The notes: generated from the letters alone by a model not told the origin. A DNA stretch of 64,000 nt from Chytriomyces cf. hyalinus JEL632 (GCA_025435555.1 JAIWWG010000106.1:32126-96125), one strand, 5' to 3'. Shown: positions 1 through 11,344, numbered from the stretch's first letter. A program made the numbers and translations.

Positions 1-298
1 TTGTATTTTACATAAAACAGTGATGAGAAGGGAGAAAGAGAGAGATAGAAGTACTGGAGCCACAACTTTTTACCTGTCAGAAGGTACGACAGCGTAATGC
101 CCCACATGCGGCACGACTGCGAGACACCAGACACAAGCGCAATTCGTCGGGTTACAGAGGATTCTGATGCGCCATGCACTTCGTAGTAGAGCGATGCCCC
201 GTCAGATGTCACGAACCCGCTCTGCTTCGGAGTGTGGACAGCCTGGATGTTGACCATGACTATCTGAAATATTTAAATAAAAAAATCGGCATTCAAAC
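1..298. other. Upstream region of RCC1-like gene; no gene seen
   Basis: No convincing coding segment is visible on either strand. An AT-rich stretch at about 270-290 (tatttaaataaaaaaatc) lies just before the start codon at 299 and could serve as a TATA-like core promoter element. That is an inference from position and composition only. Confidence 0.35.
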
Positions 299-2113
299 AT
301 GTCACTTGGTAAAGTCGTTCGGTCTTTCCTTCGGTCGAGCGTCGGCATTTCAATTGGTCGCTCGAAGCAGGAAACGAAGGCAGCAGCCGCAGCAGCAGAG
401 CCGCTTGTGACCGTCCCTGACGATGCAGATCCCCGATTCAACTGTCTGGCATGGGGAAGCGGCATGGACGGGAAGCTGGGCCACGGTCATTCGGACTTCA
501 GAACCCTAAGGTACGGTTGAGTCAAAGTGGATTCGTTGGAAACTGAAGTCAAAAACAACCAGGTCCAACCCGAACATTGCATACTTTGCTGGCTCTCGTC
601 TGCGGAGCGTTGCAGTCGGAGTTTCGCATTCAGCAGCCATCGTTGAAGAGCTGCTTCCTGAAGGTATCGCCGTCGCTGGATCATCGGCGCTATCTTCTCC
701 AAAGACGATTGGCACGCTGTATGGTTGGGGATCCAATTTTTATGGCCAGGCGGGATTTGCAACAACGGATCAGAAAATGGGGTCAGCTTCGTTCTTTACA
801 TCGGACGATTCTGATGATTTGGATTCTGTCGAGGTTTGGTTTTTTTTTTTTTTTTTTTTTTCTTGTGATTTCATCCAGTCCCGCGCCCATTGACGAAATG
901 ACAACGCGTGTTTTATAGATTGATAACTTACTTAGCTTATATTTTGTACAGGTACCTTGCAAACTTAAACTCCTTGTCCCGCAAGGAATCACTGTGGACA
1001 TGCGCAAAGTCGCGTGTGGCGATTTCCACTCTGCAGCATTAGCAGCTGACGGAACTTTATGGACGTGGGGAGCCGGTTGTCTTGGTATGAAGTGCCGCCA
1101 AATATCTCAAAAAAAAAAAAATGAAATGCTGAACTTTCTGTTCTATTGCCAACAGGCCGCAAAGACGAACTGTACGATTCCAACGCAATTCTTGTCGACT
1201 TTTTTCCAAACCGAAACCGCAGCGTCGTGGACGTGAAAGCCGCGGGGACACTCACTGTAGCCCTCGCCCAGCCTTCGAAAACAAGCCATGAATCCCTGTC
1301 GCAATCCACTGAACCCGAATCTCGCGAAGTGTACATGTGGGGATACTTTTTGGACCCATCGTCGCCTTCATCGCAGCTGTTGCGGAAAAGTACGAGCCCG
1401 CTTTTGATTGCAGATGCATTGGAGTTGGATGCTGTCACGCATATTGCCGCGTCAAGTCAATGTTTTGCAATCGTAGGAAAAAAAAAGGACTCAGAAGCGA
1501 GTCTTGTTCGAGTGTATGGACCGTTTTGGAGTGTCAAGGAAGGGATAGACTTTGAGATGCCCATGTATCCGACTTTCCATGAGATGCAGAATATGGATCA
1601 GATTTATGAGCATGCGCCTGTGTTGGAGCTGAATATTCAGGCTGGAGTTGTTGTTAAGGATGTGCATTTGTTCCGAGGTTCGTTTGTTTACATTTGTGAT
1701 TTGGAAACCAGTTTTCCAATAGTTTTTTTGTGTTTCCAGATTTGGGAGTTATTGTGCGGGAAGATGGAGTCGTTGAAGGTTTTCTTGCTCAAGACGTGGC
1801 GTCATCCGCGAACGTCGCTTCACAACGAAAAGTAGAATTTTTCAACTGCGCGAAAGGCGTGGACCAAATATCTTGCAACAACTTTGGAATACTTGTTGTA
1901 TTTAAAGACGGCGAGGCGCGGTTTTGGGGATTCACGAATGCAGCCGAAGTTGTTGAGGGACAAGAGTCCCTGTCTCAAACACGCGGGTTGGATGTGTTGA
2001 GGATTGTGGAGAGTGTCGAAGGTGAGGTTGTGCTGACTGAAGGAGCACAGGCGGGTGCAAGTGGGTGGGATCATGCGCTGGTATTTCAGAGCGGGCCTGA
2101 GGAGGACAAGTGA
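299..2113 (+). CDS. RCC1-repeat (beta-propeller) protein, possibly mitochondrial
   Basis: Five exons fit at 299-510, 563-833, 952-1084, 1156-1677 and 1740-2113, giving about 503 residues with consistent phases. RCC1-type blades are visible: LYGWGSNFYGQAG in exon 2, the repeat core CGDFHSAALAADGTLWTWG in exon 3, and weaker blades (VYMWGYF, ARFWGF) later. The basic, Ser/Arg-rich N-terminus (MSLGKVVRSFLRSS) followed by an Ala run resembles a mitochondrial targeting sequence, which would suit a relative of yeast FMP25. That assignment is an inference; another RCC1-family role is possible. Two introns carry T or A homopolymers. The stop at 2111-2113 is followed at once by an AATAAA-like signal. 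Confidence 0.8.
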
Positions 2114-2277
2114 ACAATAAAAATATCTGAACGATTGCATAAAATAGAATTGGTAAACACAGCCTGTGCTTACTTAATAGTTCGATATAAAGCGACGGAA
2201 AATATATACAAAATGCCGATGCTGATCGACAGAAAAACGCACAAATCCCGGAAAATACAGGGAAAAAGTGCAGAATA

Positions 2278-4097
2278 ATGATGCAAACCGAAGCATCCCA
2301 GCAAGTTGTTGCCAGTGCCGCATCTCAGCCTCAGGACACCGCACTCAGCACGGAACCAAAACGAAAACAGCGTTTCAATGCGAAGGCTGTCGAATACTTA
2401 ATTCATAACCGCGATGTCAAACGGGTGACAGCCAGCCGAAAAGAGAGCTCAGGAATGCCGGCAAAGCGGGCTAAAATTGCCGCCGAACTAAATGTGGAAG
2501 TCTCCCGAGTCACGGTAATACATTATTATCATCGCCTTGTTTGATTTACTAACAACTCTCACTTGTCGTTGTTTGCTTCAGAACTGGTTCAATTTGAACC
2601 GTGTATCAGCGCTTGTGCCTTCAGTTACTCCTGATCAATCAGCAGAACCAAATCGCGACACAGCCTTGTCATCTGTGGGGCTGGAAACGCAATCACAAGA
2701 GGCTCCTTTAGCTGTGAATGCGTCAGTAACTCGAGACGACCTGCGAACCCACATGCGCGAAGCTCCAATAACAAATTCTTTCCTTCTGTTCAAACGCGCA
2801 AAGTGGAACACTGCAGGTTGTTGTGACCATGCCATGTCTCATCTGTGTGTTACCTAACCTCAGATCTCTGCAGAAGCAACTGTGGATACAGCTGGCATGG
2901 ATCGAAATGCGCGATTTACTGCTATAAACTCGGAATTAAGCCGACTTTGGAAAAGTTGTGATCAGGAGGAACGCGAGTTATTTGCACTGCAAGCCAAAGA
3001 AGCAAGTGAAAACCCATCCGAATACCTCTCTGCGTTGGATGAAGAGGAAAAGATGGCATTGGGACTTTCAATCATGAAAAAATGGGAGCGGGAAGGCACA
3101 ATACTGGGTGGGTTTGTAAGGATGGTTTAATTTATATCTGTGAGTGCTAACAGATCCAGTAGAAGCACTTGGATTTTCTGTGATGAAAGTGGGCATTCAT
3201 GCGACTAAAGGATTTGCTTTCAAAAAAACTTCAGGTTCTTCATTCTTGCAGTAACAAATCATGTATCATATAACCATCTCCAATGTAGGTACTATTGCAG
3301 CCATTGTCGACAATCACTTTGCCGACAAGCAAATGGAGATTTGTTCCAAGTTTGAGTTCCATCGACAACTCAAACAGAGTCATCCAAATCTAGCAAGTCA
3401 GCTGGAGTCAGCTCGAAGTGTTCGCCAAACCCACTACGAAACTAAAATGTTGGCACTTTTAAATCAGGCTCTCGAAGAAAAAGGGTTGAAGATCTACCTT
3501 TCTTTTCCATGGCACGATGTGATGCACCAGAAAGCACGCAAACATGCATGATATGTGCTTGGACTTCCAAGTACAGTAACTTTCAAGCGAAAGTATAGCG
3601 CGGAAAATTTTGAGGTTGTTTGGGCGGCATTGAATGGACACAAGATCAAATTCAGTATTGGTGGCAGGCTGGACAATAGTGGAGATGCAGGCGCAAGTGA
3701 TGGACTTTGGCAATCAGAGGAGGATAGATGCATGCAAGCTGACCAGAGCAACAAGTTGGATAAAAACGTTGCTGGCTTGAGTGGCGACCTCCCGGTTGAT
3801 GTAATAGATGAGAACATCTTCCAAAGTGAACTGCAATCTGGTATGTGAATAATGTCTTGTTGCTTTGATTTTAACTACTGCCATGCAGACGTACCATTTC
3901 ATGATTGGGAAACATGCAATGAATTCATGCATAAAGTGTATGGCGGATATACTGGTCACCAAATTGAGTGGAAGCCACAATCGCTGTTTCATTGTTTTAT
4001 GCTGAACACGTTGAAGATTAATGATGCCATCATGGCAGACTGCTACGACACCTGGCTCGAAAAATTACTCTTGGCTAAAAATGTAGGCAGTTTCTGA
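2278..4097 (+). CDS. Homeodomain plus HMG-box-like protein
   Basis: Seven exons fit at 2278-2514, 2582-2816, 2874-3107, 3154-3234, 3289-3518, 3588-3840 and 3889-4097, giving about 492 residues with all phases consistent. Residues about 28-88 look like a homeodomain: helix 1 around RFNAKAVEYLI, helix 2 PAKRAKIAAELNV, and a recognition helix SRVTNWFNLNR formed across the exon 1/2 junction, matching the family's WFxNxR signature. About 60-70 residues later comes an HMG-box-like stretch, NSFLLFKRAKWN, then ELSRLWKSCDQEERELFALQ. The C-terminal half is unrecognised; a segment with FPWHD followed by an FEVVWAALNGHKIKF-like strand occurs there. A nuclear DNA-binding role is likely. Whether this is a host regulator or the accessory gene of a mobile element is open; a KDZ transposase relic lies 1.3 kb away. 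Confidence 0.65.
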
Positions 4098-4609
4098 TCT
4101 AGTTTCTGTTCAAAGGTTGATGGTAATAAATACTCAGTTGGTGTGGCATGGGAATAAAGCACGCACTGCCACACTGAGACTGACAGAATACGACGCGCCA
4201 TTCTTCGCGTTTGTTGGTTTGCTGTTGGCGCTGCTCCCATCTTGAAAGGAGTCGAGAGTCATGGGAACACCCAGCACTGCCAAACCCACAAACCCAGCCC
4301 ATCAAGCGTTTGTTTGATCCAATGTAGCCGTGCCTGAAACAAGCTGGTTAGACTGACAGATTGGACCTCGCATCGCGTTTGTACTCAACTGTGGCTGCTG
4401 AGGCTGCTGCTGCCAGGACATGTTTGGTGTGTGTCGGTGGGGTGGGAGCCTTTTTATCACTTAATTTACAAGCATTATTAGAGTGCGATTTATAAGGAAC
4501 CCTCACAAAGGGAAACAGCGCGACCCGTCACTGCACAAAACAAACAGGTCCCAACACAACATCTTCCAAAAGAAAACAAACAATGCAAAGAAAAGAACAT
4601 CCGTTTTTA
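4098..4609. other. Intergenic; no gene seen
   Basis: About 510 bases between the homeodomain/HMG gene and the choline-transporter-like stub. Open frames are short on both strands and none shows a recognisable domain. This probably holds the 3' regions of two convergent genes. Confidence 0.4.
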
Positions 4610-4957
4610 TTATGCAATGCTCTGAATTCCCCAGTTTGCATCTGGGTACCGCTCCTGCAGTGCAGCAAAGAAACTCGGCTGCTGTCTCTGGATTGTAGCC
4701 GGGTCCTCCGCCAAGCACACAAACGTGGCTGCAGTTCCACTGTCAACCACCTCCAACAATACCAAAAACATCCACATGCCGATAAACGCACTAATCAAAC
4801 ACACACCCACATACACCCCAACACCGTTTCCTGCAGACCCAAGTCCACCTTTCAGATACACAAACAAGAAGCCAGCAAGTGCGCAAAGGGCGGCAGTCAA
4901 AAAGGAACCAGCCGTCAACATGTATCCAACCCCCCGGGATTCCTCATGTACTTGATA
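4610..4957 (-). pseudogene. 3' stub of a choline-transporter-like (CTL/PNS1) gene
   Basis: The minus strand encodes about 110 residues ending at 4610. They include two hydrophobic segments (TAALCALAGFLFVYL and VGVCLISAFIGMWMFLVLL) followed by a tail, VDSGTAATFVCLAEDPAT then FFAALQERYP. This resembles the conserved C-terminus of the CTL/SLC44/Pns1 membrane-protein family. The family is normally 450-700 residues with about ten membrane segments, so most of the protein is missing. Recognisable sequence stops near 4945-4957, exactly where the repeat unit begins, so an insertion or deletion there probably removed the 5' part. Alternatively the missing exons were displaced elsewhere. Confidence 0.6.
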
Positions 4958-5220
4958 TAAAGAGAAACTCAGGGTCTCTGGGATACATGAATATGTTAGA
5001 ACAGATGCTTGAGCATCACACTCCCCTCACATGTAGCAAGCAGAGATTCGAATTAGTCATGAATATCACACAACTGCATGTAAGTTAACCAAGCCACGGG
5101 GATGGTTACATGTCATCAATCACAAAAAATGGTAACCGGCATAATTGCCAAGACCTACAAGCACTCTGGTGATATCGACGTTGAATCACTGCCACTGTGT
5201 GAGAAGTTGGTAGCAAAAGA
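4940..5220. repeat. Degenerate repeat unit, also found near 61-63 kb
   Basis: Blocks in this stretch match, with many mismatches, units near 61,137-61,260 and 61,300-61,560. Shared landmarks in order are a catatgaag/tacatgaa-like block, a tgagcatcac/tgagcacttg block, acatgtagcaa/acatgtaacaa, catgtaagt, gccacgggga/gccacaggga with gttacat/gtaacac, then ctacaagcac, and cactgccactgtgtgaga/cactgccaccatgtgaga. It separates the truncated transporter stub from the KDZ transposase relic. Confidence 0.6.
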
Positions 5221-5367
5221 AATAAACAAGTCCAATAAAGAAACCAAAATGAAGAACAAAATAAACTAAAAAACAAACAACCCAGCCACAACAGATAAAT
5301 AAACCCCATGAATCACAATTGCAGCCTCTCAATCAGAAACAGTTCTTTGCATCATAGTCCACCTTAT
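5221..5367. other. A-rich spacer 3' of the KDZ relic
   Basis: This short stretch is rich in A on the plus strand (T on the transposase strand), with several aaacaaac-type runs. It probably is the 3' untranslated or terminal part of the KDZ element. I see no inverted repeat that I can define confidently. Confidence 0.3.
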
Positions 5368-6796
5368 TTATTTGTGCAGCCCCTTCAAAAATCCAAGTCG
5401 TACTTCAGCAACGCGCTCACTCAAATCATGCAGATCAAGAAGATTTAAGAATTCCTTCAAAACTGCATTACATTCAGTTACACTGTCATATTGGCACTTC
5501 AGTTGAGATGACAACAGGAAAATAGCTGCATCTTTTTGCCGCCCAACCATACTCCCACTGACTGACTGCGCAATTTCAGTCAGAGAGGAGATCTGCAACT
5601 TGAAATGATTAATTGCTCTTTCAACATCTAACGTGCGGTGAAATAGGTCCTCAATGCGTCACCAGTATCGCTCCTGAATTGCGTTGCTGTTTCCACCAAG
5701 CACTTGAAAAATAGCATCTTTTGACAATGCGCTGAGAATATCCGTCATGGATATGGCATCATTGGCAGTATCCATATTGTTCGGAAGTGCGTTGAATTGA
5801 TTGATGAGTTCTTGCAATTCTGCATACAGTGTTTGGCCATTTTTTACAAGCTTTGCTGCTTTCTTTGATGATCCCCTTGCTTGAATGTATAAGATTAGAT
5901 CCGATGAGCAGCAATCCAATAAACTGACATGACTTAGCAATTGATTGATTTTCTTTCAGCGAAGTAGCTGTTGCGCAGATTCCAGACCAAATAACAACTG
6001 CTTCATCTCGAACTATGGTCGACTTCCTCCCCAAATACTCAGTTGCGAGTCCACTGGTAACTCCATCAAGGTGTGTATTATTATTGATGCACTGGTTGAT
6101 CCACGCTTTGTTTTTGCAGATTACGTGGCTATATGGCTGAATTTGAAAGTTGCCGTCCAGAACCAAGTCTGCTTCTTCAGCAATCAAAAAGGCTTCCTTC
6201 AACGATTTTCGAAACCAGGTCTGTACTGTGCGCACAAATCCCCTTCCTTTGGTCACAGCTAATTTTTCGCAAATTTGAACAATGGCATCTTGCCTATTTT
6301 CGTGTGTTTGTCGCTGAGTCCTTCCAATGTGATTCGTAAGAAAGCTCCAGACGCGTTCAATTTCTTCGAAATCACAAGTCCCCCCTCCCATTACAGCTTT
6401 AGGACCATACTGCATTTGACAACCAATCCCATGTGCATATGAATGGAGCATGCCAATGAATGGGATATAAATATCTGACTGGACGTTAGCTCTATTGATT
6501 TGCTCCGCGTGAACGTGACAATGGGCAAGTGCTTTGCAAACAATGTCATAACCGGCTAGCAATCGAGCACCAGGATATTCCGAATGTAGGTGATTCAAAA
6601 CAGACAGGAATAGAGAGAGCTTTTCCCCCTTTTCAATATCTGTGCAGACAAATGAGAAGCCAGCTTGAGAGGCAATAAACAAATGGAGCGGTAAATAAAA
6701 TTGTCTGGAGAAATATCCCCAGCCATACTTCCGATGGAGGTAAACAGCGGCATCAAGCGCAGTCTGGAGCAGTATCTCCGCTGGTACATGAAACAC
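5368..6796 (-). mobile_element. Decayed KDZ (Kyakuja-Dileera-Zisupton) transposase
   Basis: The minus strand carries the core of a KDZ-type DNA transposase: DIEKGEKLSLFLSVLNHL, then LLAGYDIVCKALAHC, then MLHSYAHGIGCQMQYGPKAV, then CDFEEIERVWSFL. These follow the family pattern of a YDI-C motif, an H...H...C block and a closing E..ER.W motif. The copy is broken. There is a frame change near 5940-5955 (after ATSLKENQ), and an in-frame TGA at 5659-5661 after RYW, beyond which the same frame continues (RIEDLFHRTLDVERAI) to the stop at 5368. The N-terminal half usual for the family is missing. The relic abuts, and in open reading frame overlaps, the start of the ABCD gene on the other strand. Confidence 0.75.
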
Positions 6797-9323
6797 CGCA
6801 GCACCGCAGTTAATGGACTGCGCGCCAGTATCGCACTGCTCGTGGTCGTGCGCATGCGTGCGGCGTACAAGTCTGTGACGAGGAGTGCTCGCGGCACAGC
6901 CAAGCCACTCGAGTCTGCCGCATCAGCCACCACAGCTTCAGCTGCAGATGGCAAAAGCGGCACAAACGCCACAACCGACATCTCCACCGACACGGGCTCA
7001 AAGAAATCGAAACGCTCCGGAAAGCGCGGCGAAGTCGACGCTCTCTTTATCGCCCGTCTCACCCGCATCCTGCGCGTCATCATTCCCGGTGTCTCATCGA
7101 AAGAGTTTTGGCTGTTGAATCTGTTTTCGTGTTTCTTGGTGGGCCGCACTGTGCTTAGCTTGCAGGTGGCGCAACTGGACGGACGCATTGTGTCGGCGCT
7201 TGTGCGTGGGAACGGGAAGGAGTTTATCTGGGGCATCGTTGGTGCGTTTACTTTGGGTTTTATTGGGTTGTTGCTGTGACCCATGTGCACTGTGTTCTGT
7301 TTTTCGTAGCGACTTTTTTTATTTAACCGGCCCTCTTCTCCCTCCTCGCAGCATGGATGGTCATGGCGGTGCCGGCAACCTACACAAACTCGATGCTTGC
7401 GTATCTGCAAAAGAAGCTGGCAATTGCATTCAGAACGCGTCTGACCAACCATCTGCACGAGCTTTACACCAACAACATGACCTTTTACAAAGTGGGAAAT
7501 CTGGATGATGTGCGTATATCTTCATTCTCGCATTGCTCCTTTGTCATGCGAGCTGTGTAGGGTCAAAGTTGTGCTGATAGTACCTACACAGAGAATCAAA
7601 AACGCTGATCAACTCATTACCCAAGATGTCTCCCGCTTCTGCAATGCCCTTTCGTCTCTGTACTCCAATACTACAAAACCAATCCTAGATGTCATTATCT
7701 GCAACGCCCAACTCTCGATGGGTGTCGGTCTCGAACCTCTCATCATCACCAACCTTATGGTCCAAGTCACATCCCTTCTCCTCCGTAAAGCAACGCCCGC
7801 ATACGGCGCACTCGCCGCCACTGAACAAAAACTCGAAGGCGAGTTCCGTTTCACGCACAGCCGTCTTGTTGAAAATGCCGAAGAAGTGGCCATGTTTGGC
7901 GGCGAAGTAGTCGAACGCGGAATCCTGGACGACGCTTACACTGCTCTCGTGAAACATGTCAATACTATCTTTAAAGTGCGCATCTGGCATGGCATGTTGG
8001 AAGACTTTGTGATCAAGTACTTGTGGGGCGGATTTGGGTTTACGTTGTGCGCAATGCCTGTGTTTTTCGACTTTGCGGGAGCGGAAATGGGTGCTGCCGG
8101 TGATGCTGTTTTGGGGAGTCGTACTAAAGGTCTTGTGACGAATCGGAGGTTGCTGATGCAAGCGAGTGACGCGTTTGGGCGTGTCATGTAGGGAGACCGT
8201 TTTTTATTTTAATTGTTTGCGTTTGGCGTGGGGTTGTGTTTTGCTCACACTTATTTTTATTTTTTTTACCAAGGTACGCGTACAAGGATGTTGCGGAATT
8301 GGCTGGATACACCTCTCGTGTCACCTTGCTGCTGGATGTATTTGAAGACATGCAATCAAACACGTTTCAGAAGGCTCTGGTATCGAATGCGAATGAAGAC
8401 GTTTTGAAAGGAACCGGAAGCTTTACCCAGACGGATGACAGCATTGAGTTTGAACATGTTCCAATCATTTCACCGAACGGAGACACGCTGATTAAGGATC
8501 TGTGCTTCAACCTGCACCCGGGCATGCATTTGTTGATTGTTGGACCGAATGGATCGGGCAAGGTATAAAAGCTTAATTAATACTAATTTCGGAGTTTTTC
8601 TTCGTAGCTGAATCATGCACAATGAATTAGTCTTCCTTGTTCCGTATCCTGGGAGGTCTCTGGCCATTGTACGGTGGCACTGTTCACAAACCCGACCGCA
8701 AAAAGATTTTCTACATTCCACAACGGCCTTACCTCAGCGTCGGAACTTTGCGCGACCAAATTATTTACCCCGACACACGCGCCGAAATGCAAGCGCGCGG
8801 AATCACGGACGAAGACCTGATTGAAATTCTTTCGACGGTGCAAATCCTCAACATTGTGCAAGCAAACACGGACGGCCTCGACGCCGAGCGCGACTGGAAA
8901 GACGTTCTCGCGGGCGGCGACAAGCAGCGTATTGCCATGGCGCGCCTGTTTTACCACTGCCCCACCTTTGCCATTCTCGACGAATGTACGAGCAGTGTGA
9001 GTATGGACGCTGAGCGATTGCTGTACACGCACGCGCAGGCGCTTGGAATCAGTGTCATGACTGTGAGTCACCGGCCATCGCTGTGGAAGTATCACAACTG
9101 GATCTTGCAGTTTGACGGTATGGGAGGGTATGCGTTTGTGCCGCTGGATGCTGAGAAGCGGCTGGCGCTGCAGGAGGAGAAGAATTCGATTGAAATGAAG
9201 CTGGTGGAGGTGCCCAAGCTGGAGAGTAAGCTGAAGGAATTGAAGGGGCTGAGTGCGTCGTTTTGTGATTTGAGGGCGCTGAATCGTGCATCGGGTGTGG
9301 ATCTGAAGGGGTTGGGGTTGTAA
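6734..9323 (+). CDS. Peroxisomal-type ABC half-transporter (ABCD family)
   Basis: Five exons fit at 6734-7241, 7352-7509, 7592-8187, 8274-8562 and 8631-9323, giving about 747 residues, typical for ABCD half-transporters. The membrane domain carries the EAA-like region [13 protein letters not shown] and [16 protein letters not shown], as in ABCD1-type proteins. The nucleotide-binding domain has Walker A GPNGSGK split by intron 4, Walker [13 protein letters not shown] and the H-loop [10 protein letters not shown]. Family members import CoA-activated fatty acids into peroxisomes as dimers; that role is inferred from family. The signature motif reads LAGGDKQ where LSGGEKQ is usual. The start at 6734 (MEVNSGIK) is favoured; an in-frame ATG at 6701 would add residues encoded by transposon-derived DNA. 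Confidence 0.9.
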
Positions 9324-9746
9324 TTTGTTATTGTTTTTTGGATGAATCGCGCTGCTTCTTTCTTTGCAGTTTATGTTTTTTATCCGAAGCTTCAACGTCT
9401 CGCTTTTGTTTTTTTTAAAAAAAAAAGCCAGCATCTGCTGTTTTTGTTCGTGCTTGATTCCATCATTCATTCAAGTGCACGCGTTCTTCCTTTCTTGATG
9501 GATATCCCCTGTCAAGCTCAGTGAGGTTCCCTCTGGCACCCAACTCGGAGGGGGGGGCACCCTGGTTTTCAGGAGCTTGTTTCGCCTTTCTTGCAAGTCT
9601 CTCTGGTGGTGTTTCACACCTTTTATTTTTCGCGTCATTTTCATCATTGTTAATTATTACCACTGGACATAGAATCCATACTTTCAACTAGAATCCATAA
9701 AAAGGTCCAAACTTCTTCCCACACGCCTTTTTTTTTTGAATGCAAC
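9324..9746. other. Convergent intergenic region
   Basis: About 420 bases between the ends of the ABCD gene and the minus-strand membrane-protein gene. Contains A/T homopolymers near 9412-9426 and 9728-9737. A 74-residue minus-strand frame (9463-9687) has no recognisable domain and I do not call it a gene. Confidence 0.35.
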
Positions 9747-10736
9747 TCACTCGACAGATTCTTGTTCCTTTTCCGCCAAGTCTCGCTTCCCAACCTTTTC
9801 TGGCTTTCCATTCTCTTTTTTCTCGGCAAACGCCCAACGACCCGGCCTCAACAAAAACCCAACCAACATAAACAACGCACACAAGGCCCGCAAATCCGCC
9901 TCCCCACGCCGTCCTTTAAACGTAGTCGGAATCCCAAGCACATCTGCCCACGCCCTGATCCAATCCATGAACGCGTTAAAAAGCGCCAGAATCAACGCGT
10001 CATTGCCGGGGTCCACTGAACGCACGAGACGCACGGGGACAGAGTCCCACAGACACTGTGAAATGAATACGCGGTTCTTGTGGAGCGCGTTGTATGCGTA
10101 AAGGAGGTTTGCGAGGAGGCAGACGACAGTATCGTGCACGGGGATTGTGAAGCGGGATGGCGGGTGGAGCAGCCAGAACAGGGCAATGCCGCCTCCGGTG
10201 ACTGAAATAGTGCCAATGAGGACTTGGCCAAGCGTATTTGGAGTGGAGGGAAGAAGAGTGGGTGTTGGCAGCTTGGATGCCTGTGCTTGGAAGGCGGACA
10301 GGGCCATCGCGCGGAGGGTCACATCAATGAGGTCCAACATGGCTAAGGCCACCGGTTGAGTTGTTCGTAGGATTGGGTAGAGAAGGGGGGTACGGCAGAC
10401 GAGGAAGAAGCCTGTGGTGTAGATGGGGAGGTCGACGTTGTTTACCAGCCACGAAGGGGGTGTTGCCATGAGAAGCGATGCCAGAGTTCCACCGCCGAGA
10501 GCTAAGTTATAAATGCGTTTAGTCAGTGCCAGTGTTACGGATACTTCATTCTTACCCATCAAGAGGCAGCAAAACACGCCCTTTGCCGTCCGTCCATGTT
10601 CGTAGATGGGAGATGCTCTGTATGCAAACGCGCACAGCACTGCATGCAGGAGCAGCACGGTCTCATAGTGATCGGGCGCTGCAATGACTTGGTACACGTC
10701 CTTCCACACGGCAAATGCCTTGACTTGGGTCGTCAT
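9747..10736 (-). CDS. Multi-pass membrane protein, TRIC/TMEM38-like
   Basis: Two exons fit, 10556-10736 and 9747-10501, about 311 residues. After splicing, the stretch FCCLLMALGGGTLASLL resembles the GG-containing segment of trimeric intracellular cation (TRIC) channels, and HYETVLLLHAVLCAFAYR before it and the following hydrophobic helices agree with that layout of about seven membrane segments. The C-terminus is charged (EKKENGKPEKVGKRD), as in TRIC proteins. TRIC channels pass K+ across ER-type membranes as a counter-ion path for Ca2+ release. The match is only moderate, so another small membrane family is possible. The gene is divergent from AIM24. Confidence 0.5.
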   Translation of the reverse strand: MTTQVKAFAVWKDVYQVIAAPDHYETVLLLHAVLCAFAYRASPIYEHGRTAKGVFCCLLMGKNEVSVTLALTKRIYNLALGGGTLASLLMATPPSWLVNNVDLPIYTTGFFLVCRTPLLYPILRTTQPVALAMLDLIDVTLRAMALSAFQAQASKLPTPTLLPSTPNTLGQVLIGTISVTGGGIALFWLLHPPSRFTIPVHDTVVCLLANLLYAYNALHKNRVFISQCLWDSVPVRLVRSVDPGNDALILALFNAFMDWIRAWADVLGIPTTFKGRRGEADLRALCALFMLVGFLLRPGRWAFAEKKENGKPEKVGKRDLAEKEQESVE

Positions 10737-10788
10737 ATCCTGGATGAATATTTATGCTTCGCTTTGTAAATATTTATTCGCAGGAATA
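10737..10788. promoter_or_regulatory. Short divergent promoter region
   Basis: Only about 52 bases separate the start codons of the minus-strand membrane protein and AIM24, so a shared bidirectional promoter is likely. The stretch is AT-rich (gtaaatatttattcg). An alternative upstream ATG for AIM24 lies at about 10744. Confidence 0.4.
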
Positions 10789-11310
10789 ATGTCTCGGACC
10801 CTGTCGACACTGCCGTCGTCCATCGCTCGCTCACAGGCCGCCACCGACGCCGTCACTCTCCTCCGTTCGAACGACCTCGTTGTGGCCCACTTGATGCCCA
10901 CAAGTCGCTTTGTTGCTTGTGCGGGAGCTGTCGTGGCCGTGTCGGAGGGCGTGAGTTTTTACTGCAAACGATTGGGCCAGGAACTGAACACTGATTAGAA
11001 CCTTCTCTATGCGATACTGCGACATGGTCTATACGTCGAATCTATTCCCATTTGTGATGTCTTTGATCGTCCTTAACAGGTTCAATCTCGATTGACGACT
11101 CACACGGCCGTGGCCGAGACCCTGTCTCGCGCAATCACTGCTCCAACTCGCCCGCAATTCTATTTCTCAGAGTTCTGGACTGCCGCGTCGTCTGGCTCTG
11201 TTTATCTCGGTGCTCCCAGAGGTTTGCAAGGAGAGGTACGACTTGCGCTTTCCCTATCGCTCAGAGTTGCCCTGCAGTGCAATGTTGATCATGTCTCTGC
11301 CAGCTCATTA

Positions 11311-11344
<34 letters not shown>

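Noticed and set aside
6595-7458. Long minus-strand frame opposite the ABCD first exon
   Set aside because: Its upper part is antisense to clear ABCD coding sequence and has no domain; only the part below about 6,730 belongs to the KDZ relic.
9463-9687. 74-residue minus-strand frame between the ABCD and TRIC-like genes
   Set aside because: Charged, no domain, no support from splicing or homology; it lies in a convergent 3' region.
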